From CAYWMY01 sp046352935 (GTDB lineage Bacteria > Pseudomonadota > Gammaproteobacteria > Steroidobacterales > Steroidobacteraceae), in assembly GCA_046352935.1 (NCBI GenBank), contig JAXMGR010000020.1:1-64000 (forward strand): a stretch of DNA of 64,000 nucleotides, written 5' to 3'. Made by a program: the position numbers and the translations under genes. This document shows positions 1 through 10,800 of the stretch, one piece after another (position 1 is the stretch's first letter; each line of letters begins with the position of its first letter). A model generated the notes under the pieces. That model worked only from the letters and a program-made list of their open reading frames with translations. It was not told the DNA's origin and ran no database searches.

Positions 1-358
1 CCTCGAAGCGCGGCTCGCGATCGGCCGCGACCGCGACCTCGTGCAGGATGTCGAACACGCCCGGATCGATGGCCAGCTGCTCGCCATTGCGGTAGTCGCG
101 CAGCAGATGGGTCAGCGACGACAGCGCATCCTGGCAGTAGGTGCCGGCGCGATAGAAGCAGGCGCGCAGCTGTTCGCCCGTGTGCGTGTTGAAGAGCTGG
201 ATGCTGCGCTCCTCCAGCGACGCGGCGAACGCGCGCACGGGACTCACGCAGGCCAGCGCCGGCACGCCCCAGAGCACGCCGCGCAGGAACCGCCGGCGAC
301 CCGCGAGGACGCGGTCCGGATCGGTGTCGAGGTTCGGGGAGGAGTCAGATGGGGTCAC
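1..358 (-). CDS. DUF882 / YcbK-like M15 peptidase family protein, 3' part cut by window edge
   Basis: The reading frame starts at a GTG (356-358), preceded by an AAGG-type ribosome binding site, and runs off the left edge, so only about the first 119 residues are present. The N-terminus has an arginine run (GRRRFLRG) followed by a hydrophobic stretch, like a Tat-type export signal. The mature part reads SIQLFNTHTGEQLRACFY, then an aromatic/Cys motif, an LLRDYRNGE motif and IDPGVFDILHEV. This is the layout of DUF882 (peptidase M15-like, YcbK) proteins, which act on peptidoglycan in the periplasm. The zinc ligands expected downstream lie outside the window. Family assignment is by motif reading; activity is inferred. 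Confidence 0.72.
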   Translation of the reverse strand, partial: MTPSDSSPNLDTDPDRVLAGRRRFLRGVLWGVPALACVSPVRAFAASLEERSIQLFNTHTGEQLRACFYRAGTYCQDALSSLTHLLRDYRNGEQLAIDPGVFDILHEVAVAADREPRFE

Positions 359-573
359 GATGACCTTGCCTGGCTGAATGGGACGCGGCGCTAGGATTCC
401 CGACGCGGCGGAAAATCGCAAGCCTCCCGCGCCACCCCTGTTCACAGAATCCGGTGATCACGGGCACGCCTCAGCCGTGAGCCATCCGCCACGACCGCGT
501 TCGTATACGAGGAAAACATCGGGAAACCGCGATGATTCCGCTGTCGCGGCGGCGCAAATCCCCTGAGGGAAAC

Positions 574-594
574 GGGGGCATGCGACATGCCCCC
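574..594 (-). terminator. Perfect 9-bp hairpin after the hlyD remnant
   Basis: GGGGGCATG and CATGCCCCC form a perfect 9-bp inverted repeat with a CGA loop, 20 bases beyond the stop of the hlyD remnant when read on the minus strand. There is no clear U-tract, so it is either a weak or remnant intrinsic terminator or simply a stable hairpin. Confidence 0.4.
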
Positions 595-614
595 GCTGCC
601 GGCCCGTTTCTGCC

Positions 615-917
615 TCAGTGCCGTTCGGCGAACGCCCTGAGCGTTGGGGTCGCGACGCGCAATGCGGGCAGCGCCGGACCATCGAGATCGCCGAGCCGTT
701 CGATCGAGCCCGCGCCGTCCTGCGTGCGGAACCCGTCGATGGCGGCCTCGGTGGCCACGGCCGTGGACCGGGCCGCGGCGAGATCCTGCTCGGCTTCGAT
801 GCGCTCCTGTTCGAGTTCCAGCGCGGACTGGTGCAGCACGAGACCGGTGCCGGCGAGCCTGGTCAGCGCACCGGCGCGTTCGAGTCCGCGACTGCGGGTC
901 GCCGCGTGGACTGAGCA
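615..917 (-). pseudogene. Decayed fragment of a type I secretion adaptor (hlyD)
   Basis: The minus-strand frame ending at 615 contains LTRLAGTGLVLHQSALELEQ followed by ERIEAEQDLAAA and ATEAAIDGF. This matches a segment of the intact HlyD adaptor of this window (LAGTGLVPRQSALELEQER, then IETEQDLAAA, ATEAAIGEL). At DNA level about 100 bases at 782-882 look roughly 80% identical by eye to 15,257-15,357. The fragment lacks the membrane anchor, the lipoyl/barrel parts and the C-terminal end, and after the coiled-coil piece the match fades. I read it as the remnant of a second T1SS adaptor. A small expressed protein (74 residues from the GTG at 837-839) cannot be excluded but is unlikely. Confidence 0.6.
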
Positions 918-958
918 ACGACCCGGCCTTCAGCGCGACGCGGCCCACATGCGCTGGG

Positions 959-1354
959 TCAGGTCTTCACGAAGCCCGGCAGGCGGGCAGCCTTCAGATC
1001 GAACGTTGCAGTGGTTCGACAGCCCAGCCGCCGGTGGTGCGCACCGATGAGGCAATCGACGAAGCTGCAGGGGCAATCCTGCCACTGGAACAGTGCCTCC
1101 TCGACGGCCGCTTCCCCTTCGAACCAGAACTCACCGACCTCCAGCATCCTGCGAAACGCCGCAATGATGGCGGCCTTGTCGAATTCGTACCGGCTTCGCA
1201 GGACCCATTCCGTTTCGACCAGAACGATCAGGGAAATCAGGACGGGCTCCTCCCCGGCCCGGCAGCCTTCGACCAGATGGCGAGCGCGCCGTCCCTGCGT
1301 CTCGTCATCGACGACGAGCAGACGGACCAGCACATTCGTGTCAATGGCAATCAT
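959..1354 (-). CDS. vapC: VapC-family PIN-domain toxin ribonuclease
   Basis: A 131-residue PIN-domain protein. The acidic metal-binding residues of the family are visible: D5 in IAIDTNVLVR, E47 in VLVETEW, D100 in CSFVDCLIG and D119 in ATFDLKA. VapC toxins are Mg-dependent endoribonucleases, typically cutting tRNA or rRNA and held inactive by a partner antitoxin. The gene starts 6 bases after the stop of the AbrB-type antitoxin gene, so the pair is one transcription unit. Length and all catalytic positions are intact, so the toxin is probably functional. The RNA target cannot be predicted. Confidence 0.9.
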   Translation of the reverse strand: MIAIDTNVLVRLLVVDDETQGRRARHLVEGCRAGEEPVLISLIVLVETEWVLRSRYEFDKAAIIAAFRRMLEVGEFWFEGEAAVEEALFQWQDCPCSFVDCLIGAHHRRLGCRTTATFDLKAARLPGFVKT

Positions 1355-1360
1355 CGTCGC

Positions 1361-1570
1361 TCACCGGCTCATCGCCTCGACGCTCACATGCCGGCGACTG
1401 CGGGGTTTGACGGCCAGATCGCCGAGCGAGCGGTTCTTCACCCGCACGATGATGGTCCCGTCGTCCAGCACCGTGTAGCGCATCCGGTCCCCGGGGCGCA
1501 GGCCCACAGCCTCCCTGACGTCTCGGGGAATGGTCGTCTGCCCTTTGCTGGTCAGTGTCGACGTGGACAT
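1361..1570 (-). CDS. vapB: VapB-like antitoxin, AbrB/SpoVT fold
   Basis: A 69-residue protein with an N-terminal swapped-hairpin AbrB DNA-binding domain (LTSKGQTTIPRDVREAVGL, then LRPGDRMRY) and a basic C-terminal tail that should wrap the toxin. I place the start at ATG 1568-1570 because AAAGGAG lies 8 bases upstream. Longer in-frame extensions have no ribosome binding site and no family match. It is the first gene of the vapBC operon. The palindrome at 1589-1611 is probably its own binding site, giving the usual autoregulation. Confidence 0.9.
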   Translation of the reverse strand: MSTSTLTSKGQTTIPRDVREAVGLRPGDRMRYTVLDDGTIIVRVKNRSLGDLAVKPRSRRHVSVEAMSR

Positions 1571-1588
1571 GGCCGGACTCCTTTCAGC

Positions 1589-1611
1589 CTTACATTCAAG
1601 CGAATTGTAAG
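1589..1611 (-). promoter_or_regulatory. Imperfect palindrome upstream of vapB, likely operator
   Basis: CTTACA-TTC and GAA-TTGTAAG form an AT-rich inverted repeat with a one-base bulge and an AAGC centre, ending 19 bases before the vapB ATG. It stands out from the GC-rich surroundings. VapB/AbrB antitoxins bind such dyads at their own promoters, so this is the best operator candidate. Confidence 0.55.
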
Positions 1612-1800
1612 GCGGCTGTTGCCGTACATCCACGCCTGCGACCGGGCGACCGTGATCCGGGCCCGGCGCAGGGACTGCTGTCCCACAACGGCAGGCCGAC
1701 TCCGGGTGGGTCGCGTCTGTCACGCGATCGAACATTCGAATCGGTGGGGCGACCGGTCCAGGTGAACGAGCAGGCCCGACTGGTCGCGGCCCGAAATGCC

Positions 1801-4800
1801 TCACTGCATGCTTGCCCACTCGCGCACGGGGGGCACGGTGACCCTTGTGGAGATCAGCACCTCGTCCGCGATATGGGACATCGCCGTCGTCGCATCGATT
1901 CCATCGTCGCGACGGAAGTTCGCCATCGCATGAATGAACCGTTCGAGCTGCAGGTCCAGACCATCGCCGGCCCAGACGAGCCCCTGATCCGGCGCACGAC
2001 GCATCGGCACTGCAGCCGCATACGCCTCGACGCGAGGCCCCACGGTGATCGGCGTGCCCACATGCCCGGTTCGCACCGTGATCGCGCTCGTCCCGGCCGC
2101 GGCGGTCATCAACTGCGACAGCGGCCCGGCGGTGACTGCGGTGACGACGACATCGAGGGGCGCGAGCGCCGCCGCAGCCCCACTGCGCGCAGAGAACACG
2201 CTGCGGCCGCCGCCGATCAACGCATCGATGGCGTCCGCGGTCGTCGACAGGGCGTCCGACGTGTCGACGAAGTCGATGCGGTTGCCGGTGGCGGTGAACC
2301 AGCCGGTGACCGTCACCTTGTCCGTCGGCACGGCCGCGCGGGTGATCACGAGATCATTCCCGGTCCGCGTGAAGGACAGCTCCGCGCGCGTCACGTTCGT
2401 GAACACCAGGCGATCGATCGCCGCATCGGCGCTCGTGTTGTTGATCGTGTCGGAACCGTCGCCCGCCGAGAACCGGTAGACATCCGCTCCGTCGCCGCCT
2501 GTGAGCGAGTCGTTGCCGGCCTTGCCTTCGAGCGTGTCGTTGCCGGCGGCCCCGGACAGCGTGTTCACCGCGGAATTGCCGTTGATCACGTTGTCCAGCG
2601 CGTTACCCGTGCCGTTGATGGCCGAGGTGCCCGTGAGCGTCAGGTCCTCCAGGTTGTTGCCGAGCGTCAGCGTCGCCGCGGAGTTGACCGTGTCCGTCCC
2701 TTCCCCGGCGTTCTCGGTGATGATGTCGGTGGCCACGTTCACGAAGTACGTGTCGTTGCCCTGCCCGCCGACCATGGTGTCGTTGCCGGTGCCGCCGTCG
2801 AGGGTGTCGTTCCCCGCGAGCCCGGTCAGTGTGTTGGCCCCGGAATTCCCGGTCAGCACGTTGTCGAGCGTGTTGCCCGTGCCGCTCAGCGCCGAAGTAC
2901 CCGTCAACGTCAGGTTCTCGACATTGGCGGCCAGCGTCAGCGTCACGGACGAGTTGATCCGGTCCGTGCCCTCGCCCACGTTCTCCGTCACGACATCGGT
3001 TGCGACATTGACCGTGTAAACGTCGTCGCCCGTTCCGCCGACCATGGTGTCGTTGCCCGTACCCCCGTCGAGGGTGTCGTTGCCGGCACCCCCCGTCAGC
3101 GTATTGTTCGCCGTGTTCCCCGTGAGGACATTGGCGAGACCATTTCCGGTGCCGTTGATCGCCGTGGTACCCGTGAGCGTGAGGTTCTCCACCTCGCTGC
3201 CCAGCGCATACGTGATGCCGGACTGCACGGTGTCCACGCCTTCGCCCGCAAGCTCCGTGACCACGTCCCCGGCGACGTCGACGACGTAGATGTCGTCACC
3301 CGAGCCACCTAGCATCGTGTCGCTCCCGGTGCCACCGTTCAGGGTGTCGTTGCCGCCGAGACCCGTCAGCGTGTTGTTGGCCGTGTTGCCGGTCAGCGTG
3401 TTGTTGAGGGCATTGCCCGTGCCATTGACGGCCGCGGTCCCCGTCAGCGCGAGATTCTCGACATCGGCGCCCAATGTATAGGTGAGCCCGGTCTGCACCG
3501 TATCGGTACCGCCGCCCGCCAGTTCCGTCACGACATCCCCCGCGTTGTCGACCACGTAGATGTCGTTGCCCGAGCCGCCCGTCATCGAATCCGTCCCGGT
3601 CCCGCCGTCGAGCGTGTTCGCGCCCGAGTTTCCCGTCAGCGCATTGTTGAGCGCGTTACCCGTACCGTTGATCGCGGACGACCCGGTCAGCGTGAGGTTC
3701 TCGACATTGGCCGCCAGCGTCAGCGTCACCGAGGAATTGACGGTGTCGGTGCCCTCGCCGGCGTTCTCGGTCACGACGTCGGTTGCGACATTGACGGTGT
3801 AGATGTCATCACCCGTGCCGCCGACCATGGTGTCGTTGCCCGCGCCCCCGTCGAGGGTGTCGTTGCCGGCTCCACCCGTCAGCGTGTTGTTGGCCGTGTT
3901 GCCCGTGAGGACATTGGCGAGACCATTCCCGGTGCCGTTGATCGCCGTGGTACCCGTGAGCGTGAGGTTCTCCACCTCGCTGCCCAGCGCATACGTGATG
4001 CCGGACTGCACGGTGTCCACGCCTTCGCCCGCAAGCTCAGTGACCACGTCACCGGCATCGTCCACGACATAGGTGTCGTTGCCCGCGCCGCCCGTCATCG
4101 TGTCCGCGCCGGTGCCGCCGCTCAGCGTGTTGTTGCCCGTGTTCCCCGTCAGCACGTTGTTGAGCGTGTTGCCCGTGGCGTTGATGGCCGAAGTGCCGGT
4201 CAGCACGAGGTTCTCGACGTTGGCGGAGGCCGTATAGGTCACCGCGGACTGGATCGTGTCCGTGCCTTCCCCGGCGTTCTCGGTCACCACGTCGCCGGTT
4301 GCGTTGACGATGAACGTATCGTCCCCGGCTCCGCCCACCAGGGTGTCGTTGCCGCTGCCGCCATCGAGGATGTCGTTGCCGGCCGCACCCGTCAGCGTGT
4401 TCGCGCCGCTGTTGCCGGTCAGCACGTTGTTGAGCGCATTCCCCGTGCCGCTGATCGCGGAGGATCCCGTCAGCGTCAGGTTCTCGACCTCGGCCGACAG
4501 CGTGTAGGTCACCGAGGCCTGCACCAGGTCGGTGCCCGCACCCGCAGACTCCGTCACCACGTCGCCGGCATTGTCGACCACATAGAGGTCATTGCCGGCG
4601 CCACCGATCAGCGTGTCGGCACCGGTGCCGCCGTTCAACGTGTCGTTACCGCCGAGGCCCGTGAGCGTGTTGACACCCGAATTGCCGGTCAGGAGGTTGT
4701 CGAGGGAGTTGCCGGTGGCATTGATGGCCGCGGTACCGGTCAGCGTGACGTTCTCGACTTCCGCCGAGATTGTGCAGGTCGCCGAGGCCTGAACGAGGTC

Positions 4801-7800
4801 CGTGCCCTCCGCTACGTTCTCGACGATGACATCGCCGGAATTGTCGACGACATAGGTGTCGTTGCCGGCACCGCCGATCAGCGTGTCGGCGCCTGCGCCG
4901 CCATCGAGGGTGTTCGCGAACGCGTTGCCGGTCAGGATGTTGTTGAGGGCATTACCCGTGCCCGTCGCGGCGACGCCCGTCAGCGTCAGATTCTCGACGT
5001 TGGCGGCGAGCGTCCAGTCTCGTGACGCAAGCACATGATCGGTACCCTCGCCTGCGTTCTCCGTGGTCACATCGCCGGTGGAGTCGACGACATAGGTATC
5101 GTCACCAGGACCGCCCAGCATCGTATCGGTGCCGCCACCGCCGTCGAAGGTATCGTTGCCAGCCAACCCCGTCAGCGTGTTGCCGGCCGTGTTACCGATC
5201 AGCACATTGTCCGCCGAGTTTCCCGTGCCACTGATCGTCGCCGTGCCGAACAGAGTGAGGTTCTCGACGTTGCTCGCAAGGGTATACGTCACCGAGGAAC
5301 GTACCAGGTCCGTTCCCTCGGCCGTGTTCTCCGTCACGACATCGCCGGCGTTCTCGACAACGTACGTATCATCACCGGCACCGCCACTCATCGTGTCAGC
5401 ACCCGCCATGCCGCTCAGCTGATTTGCGGCACTGTTGCCGACGAGAACATTGCCCGCGGAGTTACCGGTTGCGTTGACTGCGGCGCTACCTGTGAGTGTC
5501 ACGTTCTCGAAGTTGAGATACGTGGAGAGGTTGATGTTGATGGTGTTCGGTGTCTCGATCGTGTCTGTTCCGCCGGAGGCCCCTTCGGTAATCGTGTCCA
5601 GGGCATCAATGACGTAGATGTCATTGCCGGCCCCGCCGCTCATGACGTCAGTCCCGCCACCGCCTTCCAGACGATTGCTTCCATCATTCCCTGTCAGCTC
5701 GTTGTCGAGCCCGTTTCCGGTGGCGTCGATGTTGAGACTGCCGGTTGCCAGAATCACGTTCTCGACACCCGTGCCCGCCGCGTAGGACACTGACGTCCGC
5801 ACGGTGTCGGTGCCCTCTCCCGCCACCTCGACGACCACGTCGCCCGCCGAGTCCACGACATACTGGTCATGCCCCGGCCCGCCGATGAGCGTGTCGGAAC
5901 CCGCGCCCCCGTCCAGCACATCATTGCCGGCCAACCCGGTCAGCGTATTCGCACCCGCGTTGCCGTTCATGATGTTGTCGCGTGCGTTACCTGTGCCGTT
6001 GACGTTGCCGGCTCCGGTCAGGAGCAGGTTCTCGAGCTCGGTGGCCAGCGTCCACGTGAGGCTGGTCTCGAGGGTGTCGACCCCACCGTCCGCTGCCTCG
6101 ACAACTGTATCGGAGAGACTATCGACCACGAAGGTGTCGTCACCATCGCCGCCATTCAGGACGTCGTTGCCCGTTCCGCCGTCGAGGCGGTCGTTCCCGC
6201 CATGGCCGTAAAGCGTGTCGTCGCCGGCACCCCCAATGATGGAGTTTCGGTACATGTTTCCGGTGATGACGTTGGCGAGCGCATTGCCGGTCGCGTCCAG
6301 ATCACCGAGAGTCATCTCCTCCACGTTGTCGGGCAGCACATAGGACGGCGGCGCTCCAAAGACCCGGTCGTAGCCCTCCCCCGCGCTCTCGACGACCGAA
6401 TGACCGCCAACGCCGAGGTAGTAATCATCGTTCCCGACGCCGCCGATGAGCGTGTCTCCGGCAGCTCCGCCGGCGTACAGTGTGTCGTTGCCGCCCAGCC
6501 CCGACAGCGTATTGGTCCCGGAGTTCCCGGTGAGAATGTTGTCGGATGCATTGCCGACACCATCGATGTTGGCACTGCCAGTCAGCGACAGGTTCTCGAG
6601 CGCCGGGGCCAGCGTGAACGTCACCGCCGACTGCACGGTGTCCGTGCCCTCTCCCGCGTTCTCGGTAATGACGTCCGTTGCGACATCGATCACGTAGGTG
6701 TCGTTTCCGAGACCGCCAATCAGCGTGTCGCTGCCGGTTCCACCGTCGAGAATGTCGTTTCCGTCGAAGCCCGACAGCGTGTTGTTCTGTGTACCACCCG
6801 TGATCCGGTTGTCCGCGGAAGTCCCCTGGACTGAGTAACTGGTCGCCCCGGACAGGCCGGCGATCGTCAGATTCTCGACATTCGGAAACGATGACAGAGC
6901 AACCGCTGTGGACCAACCGCTGCCCCTGAGATCGACCGTGTCATTGCCTTCCCCCGCCGCTTCGACGAGCGTGTCCTGAGTACCAACGATGTAGGTGTCA
7001 TCGCCTGTCCCACCAGTCAGGTGGTTGCTCGCATACAACGATGCAAGCGTGTACCCGTCGAGTACGTTTGCACCGGCGTTACCGGTTCCCGACGTGTTTC
7101 CCGAGCCCGTGAGCACGAGAGCGCCCACGCCCGATGGCAGCACGTACGAAATGGATGACTGGACAATATCGTCAGCATCCGCGTTGAGGACGATATCTCC
7201 GGGATTGTCCACGACAAACGTCGTCCGGAAGCCGGTCGGCGCACCGTACATCGTGTCGGCACCCTGGCCGCCGTCGAGCTTGATGTTCGGCAAGGTATCG
7301 TCGGTCGGTGTCCGCGCATCGATGACATTGTCCAGCGCGTTGCCGGTCAGGGCCGGCGAGCCGCTCCCCCAGCCGTAGTTTTCGTTCGACGCATAACCGA
7401 TGTTCTCGACGTTGGCCGGCGCGGTGTAGACCGGACTCACGACCCACACGGTGTCGATGCCCTCATTCGCCGCTTCGACGACCGTGATGGTCCCGGTACC
7501 GTATGCGTTGTACGTGTCGTTGCCCGGTCCACCTTGCAGGGTATCGCTGGTGCTCAGATACCCGGTCTCGAGCACGTTGTCACCCGCATTACCGATGATC
7601 GTGTTGACGCTCGAGTTGCCCTTGCCCGTCAGATCGAGAGTCCCGGTGAGGGTCAGGTTCTCGTACCCGGTCGGGAGCGTGAAATTCACACTGCTGACCA
7701 CCGTGTCCGTTCCACCGCTGCCGGTCAGCCCGTCATTCGGGTGATCGACGTTGAGCGTGTCGTTGCCCGTCGTTCCGGCCACGGTATTGGCGGTGCCGCC

Positions 7801-10800
7801 CTGATTGACCGTGTTCGCGTCGATCGTGGCGGCGTTCCACACGCTGTTGTCGCCGAACACGATCTGGTCGATCGGGCGCGGTGACGCACCGTTGAAGAAT
7901 CCCTCGATGCGGATCTGGTCGCCGCCGTTGTTCAGCGCGACGACGAGATCGTCTTTGCCGGTCGCGTCCTGACTCTGCGTCAGGGCTCCGGTGCTCGACG
8001 TGCGGATCAAGGTGACATTGGCCGGCAGGATGCCGGCATCCAGCACGAGCTGATTGGTACCCGCCGTGTCGTTGATCTCGTCCGAGCCCTGCGCGGCGCC
8101 GAAGCGATAGGTGTCGTTGCCTGCCCCGCCATCGAGCTGGTCGTTGCCCGCACCGCCGATGAGCGTATCCGCGCCGTCATTGCCCATCAAGTAGTCGTTT
8201 CCGGCCCCACCGGACAGCGTCTCGTTCCCCGAGAACGCACTGATCGTGTCATCGCCGCTCGTACTCACGAGGCTCATGGATCGCAGATCGGCGAGCGTCC
8301 AGACCGTCGAATCGCCCGTGAACCGCACCTCATCGAGGACCTGGGAGCCCGTGGTCTCGTTGCGTGCACCCTGGACCTTGACCGTGGTCTGAACGACGCC
8401 GCCAGCACCGAGGACCTGCAGTTCGAAGTCGTTCGCTGTCCCCGAGCCGCCGTTGGTCCGCACGCGAATGTCCCCGGGCGCGATGCCGGCCGCGAAGCGC
8501 AGCACGTCGACCGAGCCGCCTGCGGTATCCAGTGTGCTGCTGATCGTGTCCGTGCCCTCGTTGTGGCCAACGAGATAGGTGTCGCTGCCATCGCCGCCCG
8601 ACATCGTGTCATTGCCGGCACCACCGCTCAGGGTGTCATTACCGCCTTCGCCCAGAACCACGTCGTTGCCCGCTCCGCCCTCGATCGTGTCGGCAGCCGC
8701 CGAGCCGCGCAGGTAATCCGCGTTCGCCGTCGGCACCATCGCCAGCGCCGCGACCTGCGTAGCGCTCAAGCTGGTTCCCATGGAATGAAAGAAGATCTCG
8801 TCGACCGCGCGTTCCGGACTGGCCGCCAACAAGGCACCGACCACGCGAATGCTGTCGGTCGCACTGATCGAGCTGTCGGCGTTCCGGAAACCCAGGATCA
8901 GATCACCCGCGGTGTTCGTGGAATAGACGACGTCGGCAGGATTGACCGAGCTGTCGAATTCGAGCCGGTCGAACTGACCGGCCGTCGTGTCCGTCTGATC
9001 GATGACGTCCTGGCCATCGCCCCGCCGGTACACATAGGTGTCGTTGCCGGCCGCACCGTTCAACGTATCGATGCCATAGCCGCCTTCCAGTCGATCGTCG
9101 CCTGCAGCACCGGTCAGCGAGTCCTGATCAGCCAGACCATACAGGTCCGCGTCGTTCGTCCCCGATGCGGCCAGCGTATTGTTGCCGCTCGTACCCATCA
9201 GCAGCGTCGGATTCACCACACGCAGGTCGAACGATGTCGAATTGGCCAGTCCGCCGGCGTCGATCACCCGCAGCTCGACCGTCAGCGTGGCCACATCCGC
9301 CGAGGCGGGAACACCCGCGAAGCTGCGGGACACGGGATCGAAGCCGAGCCAGGCCGGCAGCGGGCTCCCGTCCGCAAGGCGCGCGGAGTACGTCAACGTA
9401 TCGCCGGGATCACTGAAGGTGCCGGCCGGTACCACGTAGCTCAGCGTCTGTCCGACCCGCACCCGCTGCTCGAGGATCGTGCCCACGACCCGCGGTGAAT
9501 GATTGCCGGTGTTGAGTGCATCGATCTGCGCGCGATCGAGGCTCGTGTTGTCGGCGAAAACAAAACGATCGATGGAGGCCGCGCTGCCCTGCGACCAGTT
9601 GGAGATCAGCAGCTTGTCGCCGTTGGCGACCGCACCCACCTGCACTTCCAGTCCCGCATTCGTCTCCGTGACCGACAGCGATGCGGGCGCAATGCCCGCG
9701 CCGAAGCGCACGACATCGTCGCTGCCGGCGTCGTCGACGATCAGGTCCTCTCCGTCACCGGAAATGAAGCGGTACGTGTCATTGCCTGAACCGCCGAGCA
9801 GCAGATCGCTGCCCGCCGCGCCGGAAAGATCGTCCCCGCCGGCATCGCCGCTCAGGACGTCGCCGCCCGCGCCGCCACGCAGGACGTCGGCCGAGGTCGC
9901 CCCTGCAACGAAGTCCCCTTGCGCGTCGGAAGCCGCAAACGTCCGGGTCGCCGCCCCGGCATCGAACACGAAATTGACGGGGTTCTGGCCGGACGCCTGC
10001 AGCTCCCGCGCATAGGTCGCCGGGTTCGAGCGATACCAGTTGGTGAGCACGAGCACCTTCGTGCCCGCCGGCAGACCGTAGTCCGTGCCCACCCCCGTCG
10101 TGAACTCGATGTTCCGGCTCGTGAGGGTGCTGGTGTCGACCCAGTTCTGGACCGACCCGGAATAGGCCAGCACGAGATCCTCGTTCCAGCCCGAGAACGA
10201 CACTTCGGAGGTCGCCACACCCGTGCCCAGTTGCAGGGTGCCGTTGGTCACCGTCCCGGGCTCGAAGGTGTGGGCGACATCGGCGTGATCGAGGGTCGCG
10301 CCCTCGGCGAACTCGACGCCGGTGAGCGCATCGAAGGTTGCGGAATCCATGTAGGCGTATTCGGTCGGCGAGTAGTCGATATAGACCATTCCGCCCGACC
10401 GGGTGACTTTCACATCGTCCCGGTTGACTCCGCCTTCGAAGACGACGCGGTTCGTGCCGACCGAGTCCGTGATCTGCACATTGCCGCTGCCGGGCGCGAG
10501 CACGTAGGTGTCGTTGCCGCCTTCGCCGAACAGCAGGTCATTGCCGGTCGTGCTGCCGCCTCCGTCGAGCACGTCATCATCATCACCGCCCTGCAACAGG
10601 TCCTGGCCCGCGCCGCCGTGCAGCACATCGTTGCCCGCACCGCCATAGAGACCGGCACTCCCACCCGCGACGTAGTCGTCGCCGTCGCCGCCGTACAGCT
10701 CGTCATCGCCGGGGCCGCCGACCAGCGCGTCGCTGCCCGCATCCCCGTAAAGGAAATCGCGGCCCGCAAGGCCGAACAACGTGTCGTTGTCGTCGCCCCC

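Noticed and set aside
2480..7780. Regular repeats considered as a CRISPR array
   Set aside because: They are in-frame protein-coding modules of 261 bases without unique spacers, and no cas genes are present.
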